A DNA stretch of 64,000 nt from Galbula dea (lineage: Eukaryota; Chordata; Aves; Piciformes; Galbulidae). The notes beneath the pieces were generated by a model, which worked only from the letters and a program-made list of their open reading frames with translations, searched no databases and was not told the origin of the DNA. Below, one piece after another: positions 42,824-54,049 of this stretch (the first letter of the stretch is position 1; every line of letters starts with the position of its first letter). The stretch lies in NCBI GenBank assembly GCA_013399015.1, contig VWZX01005703.1, forward strand, positions 186,001 to 250,000. Direction: 5' to 3'. Made by a program: the position numbers and the translations under genes.

Positions 42824-45800
42824 GTACGGCCTGTGGGGGGGCCCTGCCCGCGCGTCTGCCACCCCCGCCAGGTGCCGCGGTACTGCGGCCTCCCGCCTCC
42901 TGGACAGGGGCCTCCTGCTCCCCTAATTGCTGAGGGTGCTGGATCAGGGCTTCCTCCGGGCATTGAGGTCCCCCCCAGTCTTGTCCCACCGGAGCTGCTG
43001 ACCCTTCCGTGAGGTGGGGACCCCTCCTGCCTGCCCTCCGTTTCTCCCCGCACACGCCCAGCAGTTGGGCCTGTGCCTGCTCCCTGCTCGGCCGGCAGCA
43101 GGACCCTGCTTTAGAACCATCTAAAAGATCGTTTTCTGGTGGTTTTAATGGTGGAAGGTGTGTGGTCCAGGTGCGGCTGGACCTCTGGCACCCCCAGAAG
43201 TCGGCCAGTTTATTGAGGAGTTTCCCAGCTCTCCTTAAAGTCCGCGGTAGGTCTCTGTCATGCTGCTTTCACCTGCTGTGGCCAAACAGAGCAACCCTTT
43301 GAAAAGCAGCTAGCTTCTTGCTCCCACGGATTGCTATGGCACTTGGCACAGAGCTGCCAGCCTTTTCCTCACTGAGTGGCAGTCACAGAGTCCTGGGGCT
43401 CTGACTGAGGTGAGAGGACAGTCCTAGGGTGGCCTCAAAGGATGTGCCTTGCTTGTCATCTTTCAAAACAGGTATAGTCATGCTGGTGATGCTTCCCAGT
43501 AGCTGAGGGGTCACCCTTGTTTCATGCACAAAATAAAGTGAGGGGCCCTAGCTGCTCAGTCTTGTCACATATCTCACAGTAGTTGTTTGGTTTCGAAGGC
43601 TCTACAAGATGATGACACACCTCCAGGCCAGCTAGGTGAGAAAGCAGAGTGTGTTACAGTGCTTGCAAGATACCTGGGGTGAAGAACATGCAGAGTGATT
43701 CTGATTTTGGAGGAAAACAACAAGCATCGTGAGCTGAGAAGTGCAGCAAAGCTACCAGAGCATTGTACAGTAGCCCTCTGAAGTAGTGTGAGGGTGAACT
43801 GGTGACAGGGCAGTTAGTGATGTTCACTGAGTAGCACTAATCCCATGTGCTTTTAGGATACTACACCCGATGAACTGCTGTCTGCTGTTATGACAGCTGT
43901 CCTTCAAGATGTCAATCTTCGTCCTGAGGCCCTGGGAGACATCTGTGTGGGTGAGTGAACAGCCTCTGTTCAGATAGGAAACTCATTGGCTGAGTAGCTC
44001 TGGGACGGGCTGCTCCTGGTGTCCTATGGGATACATACAAATATCTTGGGGCTGGCAGGGGTTAGTGCATAGTGTAGGGTTTATGAAATCAGTGTGTCCT
44101 TCATCACTGTTCTGTCAAGTGGTGGGGCTCTGATCTGGGTGCTGGATGGTACCCAGCTGCAGTGATATCAATATCCCTCCAAAGCCTGCAACAAACAGTG
44201 AGGGGAATGCAACTGATTGACTGGAATCATATCTTTGCTCTTAGGAAATGTGCTGCAGCCTGGAGCTGGTGCTTTGATTGCAAGAGTTGCACAGTTTCTA
44301 AGGTAAACTTTCAACCAGATCAAGGTTCCTCCTCCCCTTTTCAGGCGTTGGCTACAGAGCAGCACTGGATCAGAGGTTGTGGTGAGGCTCATGTGCTCCT
44401 AGGAAGTTGCAGCAAGTCACCTTTTGCCTAGAAATTAGACTTTGATCATGCATTTGGAGAACTATGCTGGTAAAGGACAGAGGTGGGACCAGTTAATCTG
44501 TTTGTGCTACCTGTGGGGAGACTCTGAACAGGAGATCTTATGTTTGCTTCCAGCTGCACCTGCCGCTTCTCCAAACTGTGAGGCTGTGCTGCTCTCTGTG
44601 GGCCTGAAACCATGGAGTTGCCTCAGATCTTTCTATTCATTTCCCAGTGTTGGTGATTGATGGCTCATATTGAGGTGGATCCTAGCTTCCAGATATTTCA
44701 GCTAATGTCTGTTGCCAGGTGATGTTTGCTTCTGCAAGTCAGTGTACAGCTACCACTTTAGAGTAGTGCAGACACAGCCCACCAGTAATTATGGCCATTG
44801 CAGAGCCTTTTAGCATTGCTGGTCCCAGTAAAAGCTCAGGAGCTAGGCATACAATAGGACCCTGCTTCTGAAGACAGATCTGTGGGGAACCAGCACTTGG
44901 AACTGCCTGCAAATGACATTTGGAAATTATCAGTGAACTTTGCTTTCTCTTGGTGCAGGACCAAATAGGTCAACAGATGTATAAAGGGACCTTTCTTGAT
45001 CTTTAGGGTTAAAGTTTAATCAAGTGGCTTAATGCTCCCTTTAGAGATTTGGTTTGTTGTATGATTTTTGTCACAGTCTCTGCCACTACTGTCTTATTTC
45101 CTAGTGGCATTCCAGAGACAGTGCCGTGCTCGAGCGTGAACCGGCAGTGCTCCTCTGGGCTGCAGGCCGTTATCAATATAGCTGGTAAGAGTCAATGCCT
45201 ACCCCACCCTAAAGAGTTCTTTCTCTTGTTCTCCAGTCTCTCTAAGCAATAAAAATTGTGATACTGTCTTTTGTTGTTGGGAATTTTCAGTGTTTTGTTA
45301 GTGAATACTTCTGTATTCTTGAGTGGCTAGGTTTACCCCTAGAGAAGTAACTTGGTTTTCTGAGGATGGGTTCCACTACCACTTTCACATCAGGTAGCTT
45401 CTAGAAGGGTCCCTCCTGTCCTCTCTGGTTGCATGCCAGGTCATGGCTAGTTTTCAGCCCTATCATCTCCTTGACCTGGCTCCCATTCTGCAAGTGGGAG
45501 AGTAGAGGGGTGCCCTGTTTGGCTGTAGTGGTGCCTCAGGTGTTCATGAAATGACAGCTGGAATGGGAATGCTTTTGCTGCTAATGATGGTAAGAATGTT
45601 TATGCACTGCTGTTACAGGTGGCATCCGAAATGGGTCCTATGACATTGGTTTGGCTTGTGGGTAAGAAAGTCTTTTTATGCCGTTTGCTTAGGCTTCCTG
45701 AAGGCTGCACTCTGTTCTTCTCCAATAGCTCTTGTGTAAGGAATTAGAAACCCTTCCAACCAGATGTGTCCCTGCTGAGGAAATAGATGCTGTCCTCATT

Positions 45801-48800
45801 TGAGAAATGGGTGAATAAGCTCTCAAATTAGGATCTGAATTAAATGGTGGCTGCAGATGCAATTTGTGTATTTCCAGAGGCTGCTGAGTACTATCACAGA
45901 AGATTAGGTCACCTGAAAGGGTTTGAGGGAAGGTGCTTGAAGATTATTTCATTCTCCTGGAGTTTTGGTCTTGGTGACATCTGCTGGGGTTGCAGTAAGA
46001 GGCTGAATATCTCTAACAAGCATTGTAAAAACCACTTATTGGGGTCCTCTGGCCCTGCTGTAGGATGCCACTTGTGTGCAGAGCACTATAAGCTGCTTGG
46101 GGGAAAACCTCTGTTTTTCTGCTTGCCTTGCATTTTCCAGGAATAGTTTCTGTGTTACTTACTCTTCAGTAATGTATTTGTGCAATGCAGTGTAGAATTC
46201 AAACCCTCTTCCCATTGTAGGCTTCATGGTCTAGGTTGACTTCACAAAAGCTCACTAGTCTGAACTGATGGCTCTGTGTTTCTGCAGGAAATCTGGATAC
46301 TTTCAATCTGTTAACTCATTTGTAGGTGAAAGACTGCAGCCTCTGGAACCCACATATTAAGTTCTTTGTGTTGTGAAATACAAATGGCATAACTCACTGA
46401 AGTCTCTTTGTCATGGTTTGCTTAATACTTTTATTATCCTGCCAACCAGTTCTTAAGCTGTAAGTGGCATTTTTATGGCTGTTGACAATCCTGCTGGAAA
46501 GTCCAGCCCTCAAACCTTAGGGTTCTTGTTATGTTTGAGGGCAAAAGTGCCAGGACCATTAGTAAAGCCTTCCTAGCTGTAGAAACATGAAAGATTGGCT
46601 GTTGACATTGGTGTGCTGTTCTAGTGAAACAAGGACCAATTTAAACTAGCAGTCTGTTTTCATTTTGTGGTAATTGTTGTATTGATTGAAGAGCTTCTGC
46701 CTCAGCCAGTTCTTAATTACTAGCTGTGTTTCTGTAGGCTAGTAGGAGAGCATGTTGTTGAAATACTGGGTGCTGATCAGTCTCGATGGAGCAGTTGCCC
46801 AAATGTAGTATGAAAGCACTGGGAGCAAACTTAATGTTTTTGTCTTTAGTGTGGAAACAATGTCCCTCAGAAGTGCAAATAACCCTGGTGATATCAGTTC
46901 CAGCATGATGGACAACAGCAAAGCTCGAGATTGCCTCATTCCTATGGGGTAAGTGTTTCCCCTTCCCAATGTTTAGGGGCTTTCTAGATGCTCTGTCTCC
47001 TTGGTGAGCTGTACTGCTCTAAATCAATCTGAATATGATGAGCTTGGATCTCTGTGTTTTGGCATCCTCCTTGGCTGTGGCAGAAGATTAATTCTGTAAA
47101 ATAGGGGGAAGATTAGTGACTGATGAAAGATTTCCTTGTCTTGTGTATTAAACCCAGTGGCTTAATGAGCAAGGAAAATGGATTTCAACCTTGTTTTGGA
47201 CCTAGTTTGATTCAGGATCTGCTTTCTGCCAGGTAGTTCTGGGTTGAGAGGGCAGCAGTTAGCATTGAGACTGAAGCCAGGGCTTGTACCTTGTGTTGTT
47301 TTAGTAGAAACCAGCTGCAGTTTCAGTACATGTGTTACTGGATTCACTCTGTGATGTTGCTTTCCCCAGAATAACCTCAGAGAACGTGGCAGAGAAGTTT
47401 GGAATTTCCCGAAAGAAGCAAGATGCCTTTGCCTTGGCTTCCCAGCAAAAGTAAATGCTGTTCTTTTTTTCAACCTCTTAGTTAAGAAATACAGATAGAA
47501 AACACGTTGCTCCTTCCCAGGAGTGCTTAAGGGCAGCCTTCATGTTACCTTCCAAACTGAGAGAAGAAGCTTGAGGTGGTCAGGGTGACGGTCAGTGCAT
47601 GTCCCTGGTGGTGTGACAAGGGAAGCTGAGCCCAGAGCTGTACTGGGGATTGTGTGACTTACCTTGCACGTGTATCAGCAGGCAGGTGAGCCTGGAGCAG
47701 GGAGTGCCCTGATGGTTTTCAGCATCCAAAGGATACAACCTCTGGGAGGTTTCTGAAACCAGTCTATGGTGCAATGTTTTCACAGTGCCTTTGGCTCAGT
47801 ATCATTTGAAACTGAATGCGGGAATGGCAGCAGAAGGAACCTTTCCTAAGAGGGAATCTTTAATGTAGCTGTTTCTAGAGAACTGCTGAGCCTATGAGAA
47901 GAGTGGTTTGTCTTCACTGCAGGTGTTTGGCTCCAAGTGAGTCCAATCCTACCTCTAATAACCCCCCTGTTAAATAAAATCACTGCCCAATTCACCTAGT
48001 CCCTGGAATCCACGAGGCTGTACTGGCACTCCAGTGGGAGGTGATGTATTAAAGGTGCTGCCATCAAAGAGTTAAACAAACTTTCAGAGCTCTGTTTAAG
48101 TATTGCTCCCAGGCCAGTTATTTATCTGCTACAGGAAGCCACTGTACAAACCAGTTAACCTTTCCATTGTGGCCCTGCTCCTCAGGGAACTTGGCATTCC
48201 AGCCGTTCTCACTGACAGGGAGCTGATAAAACACAGGGGTATGTGAATGAGATCCTCCTCTCTCTCAGGAGGAAGGGGATGATTTTCTGGCCTTGGTCTC
48301 AGGATGTCTGTGGAGTTACTGATCTGTGCTTCAGCACTTCACCCTAACTCTCACTTACCTGCAGTATTAAATATTTTCATTTTATTAGTGGAAGTGTAAA
48401 GTGATGAAGAGGTAAAACAAGCTTTCAGTCTCCAGTTTGTATTCTCTGTAAAAGGATGCTCTGCTCCTGGAAGGTAAATCCTCTATAACAGCTCAACTGT
48501 GGAGCCTTTTAAAACACCTTGTCGATATGAAGGATTAAAACTGTGTGCCCTGAGCTGATTCTCATTTGGCTAATTGCATCCTGCTCATATCAGTCTGGTT
48601 GTGTCAGTTGCTAATGCTGCTGTCTCAGGGACCAGGCCCTATCTTTGCTGCACCTTTACTGCTAAATTGATACTCTCCTATATAGTCACACTGAAAGATG
48701 CAACATACACTGCAGTCATTTTGGGTTGAAAGAGTACATTTAAATATCAGGGATTATACCTGAAGTCTGTCATCTAAAACTTGTGTTCAGTAGAACAAAA

Positions 48801-51800
48801 TCAGGAGAGAGTGAAACTTGAGCTGTTCCTTAACTTGTCAGAAATTATTAGCATAACTATAACTATACTAACTGCTTTTCTTGATGTTAGTTCTCCTGCA
48901 GTTCACCTCCAGAATTTTGTAATCTCTCATTCTCTTCTTTAACAGAGCAGCAAAAGCTCAGCAGATGGGATTGTTTAAAACTGAGATTGTTCCAGTGCAG
49001 ACCACTGTTCTAGATAATCAGGGCAACCAAAAAACAATCACTGTGCACCAAGATGAAGGGATTAGGCCCTCCACGACCCTGGAAGGCTTGGCAAAGCTGA
49101 AGCCTGCCTTCAAAGAGGATGGTAGCACTACAGCAGGTCAGCTCTAAAAATATAAATTTGTGTTCTGTGGTTTACCTGCCTTGTAACAGAAATACTTAGG
49201 CAGAGAAAGGTGTGACTAGATCTCTTCCAACAGGTAATGCCAGCCAGGTCAGTGATGGAGCAGCTGCTGTTCTCCTGGCAAAGCGCTCAAAAGCAGCAGA
49301 GCTGGGGCTCCCTGTCCTGGGGGTGCTGAGGTCCTTCGCTGTGGTTGGAGTTCCACCTGATGTGATGGGCATAGGACCAGCCTATGCAATCCCAGTAGCT
49401 GTGGAGAAGGCAGGTAAGTACCACTTGCCATTCATACAGTGTTTACCACGAGGCTCTGTGGACTGAAATTGAAGAGGATATTCTAGCATGTGCAGCTAGC
49501 AGCCATAGAAACAGTGCACTTACATTCAAAACCATCTCCCAGAGATCCTGTCTTGGCTTAGTGTGATGCTGGTCTCTTGTACTCACATTTAAATTGTCAT
49601 TCACTCACCTTGGAGAAGCTCAGAATGAAATCCCTGCAGTCTCAACTAACAGTTAACTTGTGGCAAGTGATTTAGTGTTCGTGGAGTGCTGCTTTTCCTT
49701 CCTTAGTGTGACCGCTCTGTGAGGGTGAGGTTTGTATTTGGCTTTTGCTTTTGTTTCTTTCACAGTTCTGGCGTCTGACCAGTGGAGCAGGCTTTCCTCA
49801 GGGTTCTTATCATACTCCCTAGCTTAAATAGCTTTTATAGCTGATGGCTATTGTTGTGTCCACCTATCATTGCTATGGTCACACGCTCACCTATAGTTCT
49901 ATCTGTCAGTCTCAAAGTACCTTTCAATCTTCAATCTCTCCAAAGAAATCATGTTTAATGTAAGGAAGCTCGGCATATTCAGTGACACAATCTGTGATGT
50001 TTTACGGTCCTTAGACACTGTTGTACATAAGTGTAGAGATCCCACATGGAGCCAAGGTGTCCACCTCTTGTTGTCATTAGTGGAGTAGAGCTGGAATTCA
50101 TATAGGGAGGCTGTGAGCAAATTCTTCTCTTTGATACAGTCACAAGACAAAAAAACATCTCCTTTTAAATCCTGACTTTTCTGACCCACAGGTCTGACTT
50201 TGAATGACATTGATATATATGAAATTAATGAAGCCTTTGCAAGCCAGGTGAGTGATCTTTCTGTTTGAGTTGCTGCATTGGTAGCCCAGTATACTTCACC
50301 TTGGTCTCCAAATTAAGAGTTGAACTTTTTCCACACATACTACATCTTCAGCCAAATGTTACTAACATGTGCAGACTGTTTTCCCTTTTCTTCAGAGAAA
50401 AATAAGCAGGACAATGTCATCTTCTTCTGTGCCTTGGATTTATAGTGTTGTTCCAGTTCTTCCCACTGGGAAGGATGGTCTAGCTGGAGTCAGATCTCTA
50501 AGCACAAACTGCTTACTTTAAGAGCAGCTTAAACACAACAATGTGGGGTTTGTGTAATATAGTTTGAGCTAAATTAATTTTAAGCCCAAATCTTCTGAAG
50601 TCCCTAGCCCTGCTCAGGATGGTCTGCCCAGCTGTTTGCTGTCCCTCTTTGTGTATGGGTGGTATCACCAGTCCTCTCTGCACTCCTCTTAGCTCTTGCA
50701 GGAGAGTTGAGAACTACAAGGGTGAGAGCATCTTCATGAAACCATTCCCTGTGTCTTCCTAGGCTGTGTACTGTGTTGAAAAGCTGGGCATTCCCCTGGA
50801 GAAGGTCAATCCCCTGGGAGGAGCAATAGCACTGGGGCACCCCCTGGGCTGCACTGGTGCTCGGCAAGTTGTCACTTTGCTCAATGAGTTGAAGCGCAGA
50901 GGAAAGAGGTGAGCACTGAGGAACAGTAGTAGCCTTAATGCCTTGGGTGTAGATAAGGAACTGAGGCTCAGGAGTAACCATCATGGGTTAAGCTTTCTCC
51001 ATCCCTGTGATAGCTCTGAATGTGAATTCCCAGAGACTTTCTTTGGTGCCCATGAATGCAGAGGCTCTTCTGGTCCTTGGTGGTCCCAGGACTCAGGCTT
51101 TTCCTGACATGTGGAAGAAACCTGGTTTCATCACATGGAAACATGTGGTGGCTGCTGCTGGCTGCTTCTGTCACTGCTCCCTCTGGGGCTGTCATACAGT
51201 GTCACTGGGCTGCACCTTAGGATAAGCTGTGCCCTGGTAACTGACTGCAAGCTTTAAATGCCAAGCAAATGGGGCAGTAACAACTAAACACCTCAGACTC
51301 AAGTGGAGTAACTTGTTCTGGGACTCAGGCTTTCTGTGGATCCTACTGCACATTGTGTGACCATCTAAATGTACCTTGAACTTTTACACAGCAAAGCCAT
51401 GTGAAAGGCAGCAGTAGGAAGCAGGAAAGGAGGAGTTTCTCCCTCAGCCCACCTGCATCCAAGCAGATCTTTTAGCTTGACCTTACTGCTAGTATGTCTG
51501 AGGCAGGATGCTGTGGAGCTTCCTTGTGGCCCACACTTCTGCCCAGGCAGAGAAGTGCATGTCCACATGCTCTGCACACAACACCCTGCAGGAACTCCAG
51601 GGCACAGGGACCTGCCCCAGAGTTGGAATCTCTTGGTGTTAGAGGAGATGAGTGGGTAGCTCAAATGTATTGTGTTTCCCCCCAGATGATCTAAACCTCA
51701 TTTGTCTTTTCCTTAATTCCTTATGTTCTTTCCTTTCAGAGCATACGGGGTCGTATCGATGTGCATTGGAACAGGCATGGGTGCTGCAGCCGTCTTTGAG

Positions 51801-51815
51801 TACCCAGGGAACTAG
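42620..51815 (+). CDS. ACAA1: ACAA1, peroxisomal 3-ketoacyl-CoA thiolase (12 exons, complete)
   Basis: Catalyses the last step of peroxisomal beta-oxidation, cleaving 3-ketoacyl-CoA with CoA to acetyl-CoA and a chain-shortened acyl-CoA. Exons: 42620-42823, 43857-43950, 44245-44302, 45105-45184, 45619-45661, 46850-46948, 47370-47450, 48946-49136, 49234-49413, 50192-50247, 50763-50908, 51740-51815. All are GT..AG with continuous phases, giving 435 residues from the first ATG (427 from the next; human 424). The PTS2 signal RVQLVLGHL is at residues 11-19 and directs PEX7-dependent import. Cys33 matches human Cys26, the leader cleavage point. Catalytic Cys134 (NRQCSSG), His388 (GHPLGCTGA) and Cys419 (SMCIGTG) are present, each offset by exactly 11 from human Cys123, His377 and Cys408. 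Identity is near certain. It lies tail to tail with DLEC1. Confidence 0.98.
42824..43856 (+). other. ACAA1 intron 1
   Basis: The first 270 bases belong to the CpG island. The remainder is ordinary intron with no recognised element. The other ACAA1 introns (the largest 47451-48945, 45662-46849 and 50909-51739) likewise show no gene, clear transposon or RNA. Confidence 0.7.
43857..43950 (+). CDS. ACAA1: ACAA1 exon 2
   Basis: Acceptor gcttttag, donor gtgg/GTGAGT. It encodes DTTPDELLSAVMTAVLQDVN and LRPEALGDICV, collinear with human ACAA1. Confidence 0.97.
44245..44302 (+). CDS. ACAA1: ACAA1 exon 3
   Basis: Acceptor gctcttag, donor ctaag/GTAAAC. It encodes GNVLQPGAGALIARVAQFL plus two bases of Ser119, collinear with human NVLQPGAGAIMARIAQFLS. 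Confidence 0.96.
45105..45184 (+). CDS. ACAA1: ACAA1 exon 4: nucleophilic cysteine
   Basis: Acceptor ttcctag, donor gctg/GTAAGA. It encodes GIPETVPCSSVNRQCSSGLQ and AVINIA. Cys134 in NRQCSSG is the acyl-accepting nucleophile of thiolases. Confidence 0.97.
45619..45661 (+). CDS. ACAA1: ACAA1 exon 5
   Basis: A 43-base exon, acceptor gttacag, donor gtgg/GTAAGA, encoding GGIRNGSYDIGLAC plus two bases of Gly160. Confidence 0.96.
46850..46948 (+). CDS. ACAA1: ACAA1 exon 6
   Basis: Acceptor tctttag, donor atggg/GTAAGT. It encodes VETMSLRSANNPGDISSSMM and DNSKARDCLIPM, matching the VESMSL...KARDCLIPMG block of human ACAA1. Confidence 0.97.
47370..47450 (+). CDS. ACAA1: ACAA1 exon 7
   Basis: Acceptor ttccccag, donor caaaa/GTAAAT. 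It encodes ITSENVAEKFGISRKKQDAF and ALASQQ, collinear with human. Confidence 0.97.
48946..49136 (+). CDS. ACAA1: ACAA1 exon 8
   Basis: Acceptor ctttaacag, donor gcag/GTCAGC. It encodes residues 221-283, including KTEIVPVQTTV, the VHQDEGIRPSTTLEGLAKLK block and FKEDGSTTA. This is the loop domain of the thiolase. Confidence 0.97.
49234..49413 (+). CDS. ACAA1: ACAA1 exon 9
   Basis: Acceptor ccaacag, donor gcag/GTAAGT, after a short 97-base intron. It encodes GNASQVSDGAAAVLLAKRSK through VGVPPDVMGIGPAYAIPVAV, the thiolase signature DGAAA region. Confidence 0.98.
50192..50247 (+). CDS. ACAA1: ACAA1 exon 10: NEAFA motif
   Basis: Acceptor acccacag, donor cag/GTGAGT. It encodes LTLNDIDIYEINEAFASQ; NEAF is one of the four thiolase active-site loops. 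Confidence 0.97.
50763..50908 (+). CDS. ACAA1: ACAA1 exon 11: GHPLGCTGAR motif
   Basis: Acceptor cttcctag, donor aagag/GTGAGC. It encodes AVYCVEKLGIPLEKVNPLGG, then AIALGHPLGCTGARQ. His388 is the catalytic histidine. Confidence 0.98.
51740..51815 (+). CDS. ACAA1: ACAA1 terminal exon 12
   Basis: Acceptor cctttcag. It encodes AYGVVSMCIGTGMGAAAVFE and YPGN, then TAG. Cys419 of the CxG loop is the second catalytic cysteine. The C-terminus is identical in form to human ACAA1 and has no PTS1, as expected for a PTS2 cargo. Confidence 0.98.
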
Positions 51816-53529
51816 CCTCCAGTGTCCTGATCAAACAGCACAACAGCTCCTTCTCTGCCTTCTCTAGTAACAGCAAATGATTTGCACTGTGAAATCAAGT
51901 GGATTCAGGGATTTGTTTACTGCATCTTCAAATTTGAGGCACAAATTGTGAAGTAGAATAAATCACACAGATTTACTAAGCAGGTGAGAAATGCAAAACT
52001 GGCCTTTGCTTCAGAGTTAAAAACCATCCTGACAGGAGAAGAGGAATTAGTTCAGCTGAAGTTCAACTACAGGCCCTTGTGTGGTGATTAATTTCTAATT
52101 TAATCAATCCCTTTATTCTGGGAATATTATCAGAGAGTAGGTTGTTCATGGTACAGTATTTTTGTATGACAAATTGTCTGAAAGGGTGGCTCAAAACAAA
52201 ATCATCAGTGCACATGAATAGGCTTTTCCAGAGTTTTCTTAAAAGATCTCACTATCTTGCAAGAAGTCTGGAAGAGCTTGAGCAGTGCAGAGACTCAGCA
52301 TTGTTTCCTTCACAACTCTCTGTCCTGTCCCAGTCATAAGCTGGCTGCCTTAAACTGTTCCTGCAATGGAGGATGTGCTGGAGCTTTCTACTGCTGACCA
52401 AGCTCCTGTGAAACCTCCAGTGGAGAGTAATTTACACAGGAGGTACCTACATTTTTAGAAGCCAGGAGTTTGAAAGTGCTCATTCCATTCTTTACAGCAC
52501 CTTTCTAATCACTAGCCTAGAGGCTAGAGGACAAGCTTATGCCCAGTAATACTTACCTACCTAACACAAACCAGATTTCAGCATTACTTTTACTGCAAGC
52601 ACTACAGGAACATCAGTGACATCTCAGTGCTAATACAACTGTGTATTCTCATGTTGAAAAGTTTTCTCTTCTCTGTGCTCTGTCTCAGAAGTCAAAACTG
52701 TCCATTTCTTTTTGCAACTGTCGGCTCTTGTTCTCTTTGACATCTTAGGAAAGTTTACATTTGTAACACAGGCTGAAGCCCTCTGTCCTGGCTCTTGTTT
52801 TTGCACTTACTTAATAATACAACTGGGTTCTTGCAATGTATTTGTTTTCTTTTTGTGATGATTGTTAGTTGATGGTCATGAGTAGTTAGAGCTATTTGAT
52901 ATTCTCCCCTTCTCCCCCAGCAATCACACATGCTGTATTTCAGAGCAAAAAAGATGACATTATTTAGAGGAGTCAGAGGCATTAGCATCCTCCAAGGTCC
53001 TTTTTCCACATGGACATTCATGGGTATGAAATAAGCTCTTAGTGCTAGTACAAGTCTGGTTTAATCTAGGTTTAGGCAGCTATTGTGCATCTTTTGTTCT
53101 CCTCCAGTGTGGATTGCAGCCCCCTCCTCCCCACACACGCTGCCTTTGACTAAAACCTTTCAGATGATGGAAGTGGAAAACTGAACAGGCCCAAAAGTGG
53201 GAACTGCAGTGACCTTGAGCTAACGTAATACTAAAAACATTTGAAGAGAACTGTGAGTAAATGGGAACCATGTGGGGGAAAAGAATGGAAAGGAAGAAAG
53301 GTTCCTCCCTCTGTAGCTGAAGGGGATCTTCTCAGTACCCCAGCATGATGAAACATCCAGGTTGGTGACTTTCCAAAGAGTCCAGGGAAAGTTGGCTCTT
53401 CCCCTTTCCATGTAAAGCACTGAGAAAACAGCCTGGGGAATGCTGACCTGTTCACTAATTCATGCCTTTACTATGTCTCAATGGCTATTTTAATGTCAAA
53501 CAAATAAAGAAGGCAAACCAAAAGCTGCT
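51816..53529 (+). other. ACAA1 3' UTR and the ACAA1-DLEC1 intergenic gap
   Basis: An AATAAA at 51957-51962 suggests a short 3' UTR of about 160 bases. Further AATAAA hexamers at 53503-53508 and 53682-53687 could give longer forms running toward DLEC1. No coding exon on either strand and no clear transposon was recognised between them. Confidence 0.6.
51957..51962 (+). promoter_or_regulatory. AATAAA poly(A) signal of ACAA1
   Basis: First canonical hexamer after the ACAA1 stop codon, 142 bases downstream. Confidence 0.7.
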
Positions 53530-53549
53530 TTTTAAGATATGAACCAGTC

Positions 53550-53555
53550 TTTAAT
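53550..53555 (-). promoter_or_regulatory. Candidate ATTAAA poly(A) signal of DLEC1
   Basis: TTTAAT on the plus strand reads ATTAAA on the minus strand, about 325 bases after the DLEC1 stop. It is the common variant hexamer. It is assigned by position only. Confidence 0.4.
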
Positions 53556-53879
53556 TGTAATTTGAGGCATACTGTGATATGCAAAGAGCTTTGGCCTAAC
53601 TGTTACCATAGCTGCTTTGCAATTTAAAACTGGCTATTTTGCAGAGCCTGGTTCTGGGGCTCATGGTGAGCTTATCACAGCAATAAAAGTCATAGCACAG
53701 AATGAGGTGACTGGTTTCTTTTAAACTGAGATTTTTCCCCTCATAACTGAAGATTTCATTCTGCTAAAATTCCAGTCCATACTAAAACAACTGAAGTAGA
53801 CAAGAATACAGGCTCAGCTGCTGGCAACATCTCCCTCCAACCCATTCATTACCTTGACAGTTGTCCCACACTGTCTTGC

Positions 53880-54049
53880 TTAAATTAGGCTGAGGTCATC
53901 ATCCTTTCCATCATCATATGTTCCTCGTCCCCTGAGCTGCAGCTTGCAAGGCTTCTCTCCCAGCATTCCAGTAATGGTCACAGCAGTCTCATAGTCAATG
54001 TTGCTCCTAAAATGCAGAGCAAAAAGTTCAGTTGCAGCTAGCTGCAGTT
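53880..54049 (-). CDS. DLEC1: DLEC1 terminal exon
   Basis: The acceptor gaacacag gives phase 1 and joins the previous exon as Glu. It encodes LQLAATELFALHFRSNIDYE, then TAVTITGMLGEKPCKLQLRG and the acidic C-terminal tail ending DDDLSLI with TAA at 53882-53880. An internal TTTTAG/GAGC site is not used because it would break the frame. Confidence 0.88.

Larger units (their letters stand above)
42530..43095 (+). promoter_or_regulatory. CpG island promoter of ACAA1
   Basis: The only CpG-dense block in the window, covering exon 1 and the start of intron 1. GC boxes (GGGGCGGGG at 42555-42563, GGGGGCGG at 42605-42612) sit just upstream of the start codon, with no TATA box. This indicates a housekeeping-type promoter. 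The upstream gene points toward it in the same direction, so there is no evidence that it is bidirectional. Confidence 0.8.

Noticed and set aside
42401..43012. 203-codon open frame running through the ACAA1 promoter, exon 1 and intron 1
   Set aside because: Only the part from 42620 to 42823 is coding. The upstream part is promoter and T-rich DNA, the rest is past a good donor, and the open frame reflects high GC.
53880..54005. TTTTAG/GAGC acceptor within the last DLEC1 exon
   Set aside because: It would require a phase-2 donor that does not exist; reading through gives a continuous, protein-like sequence from the gaacacag acceptor.
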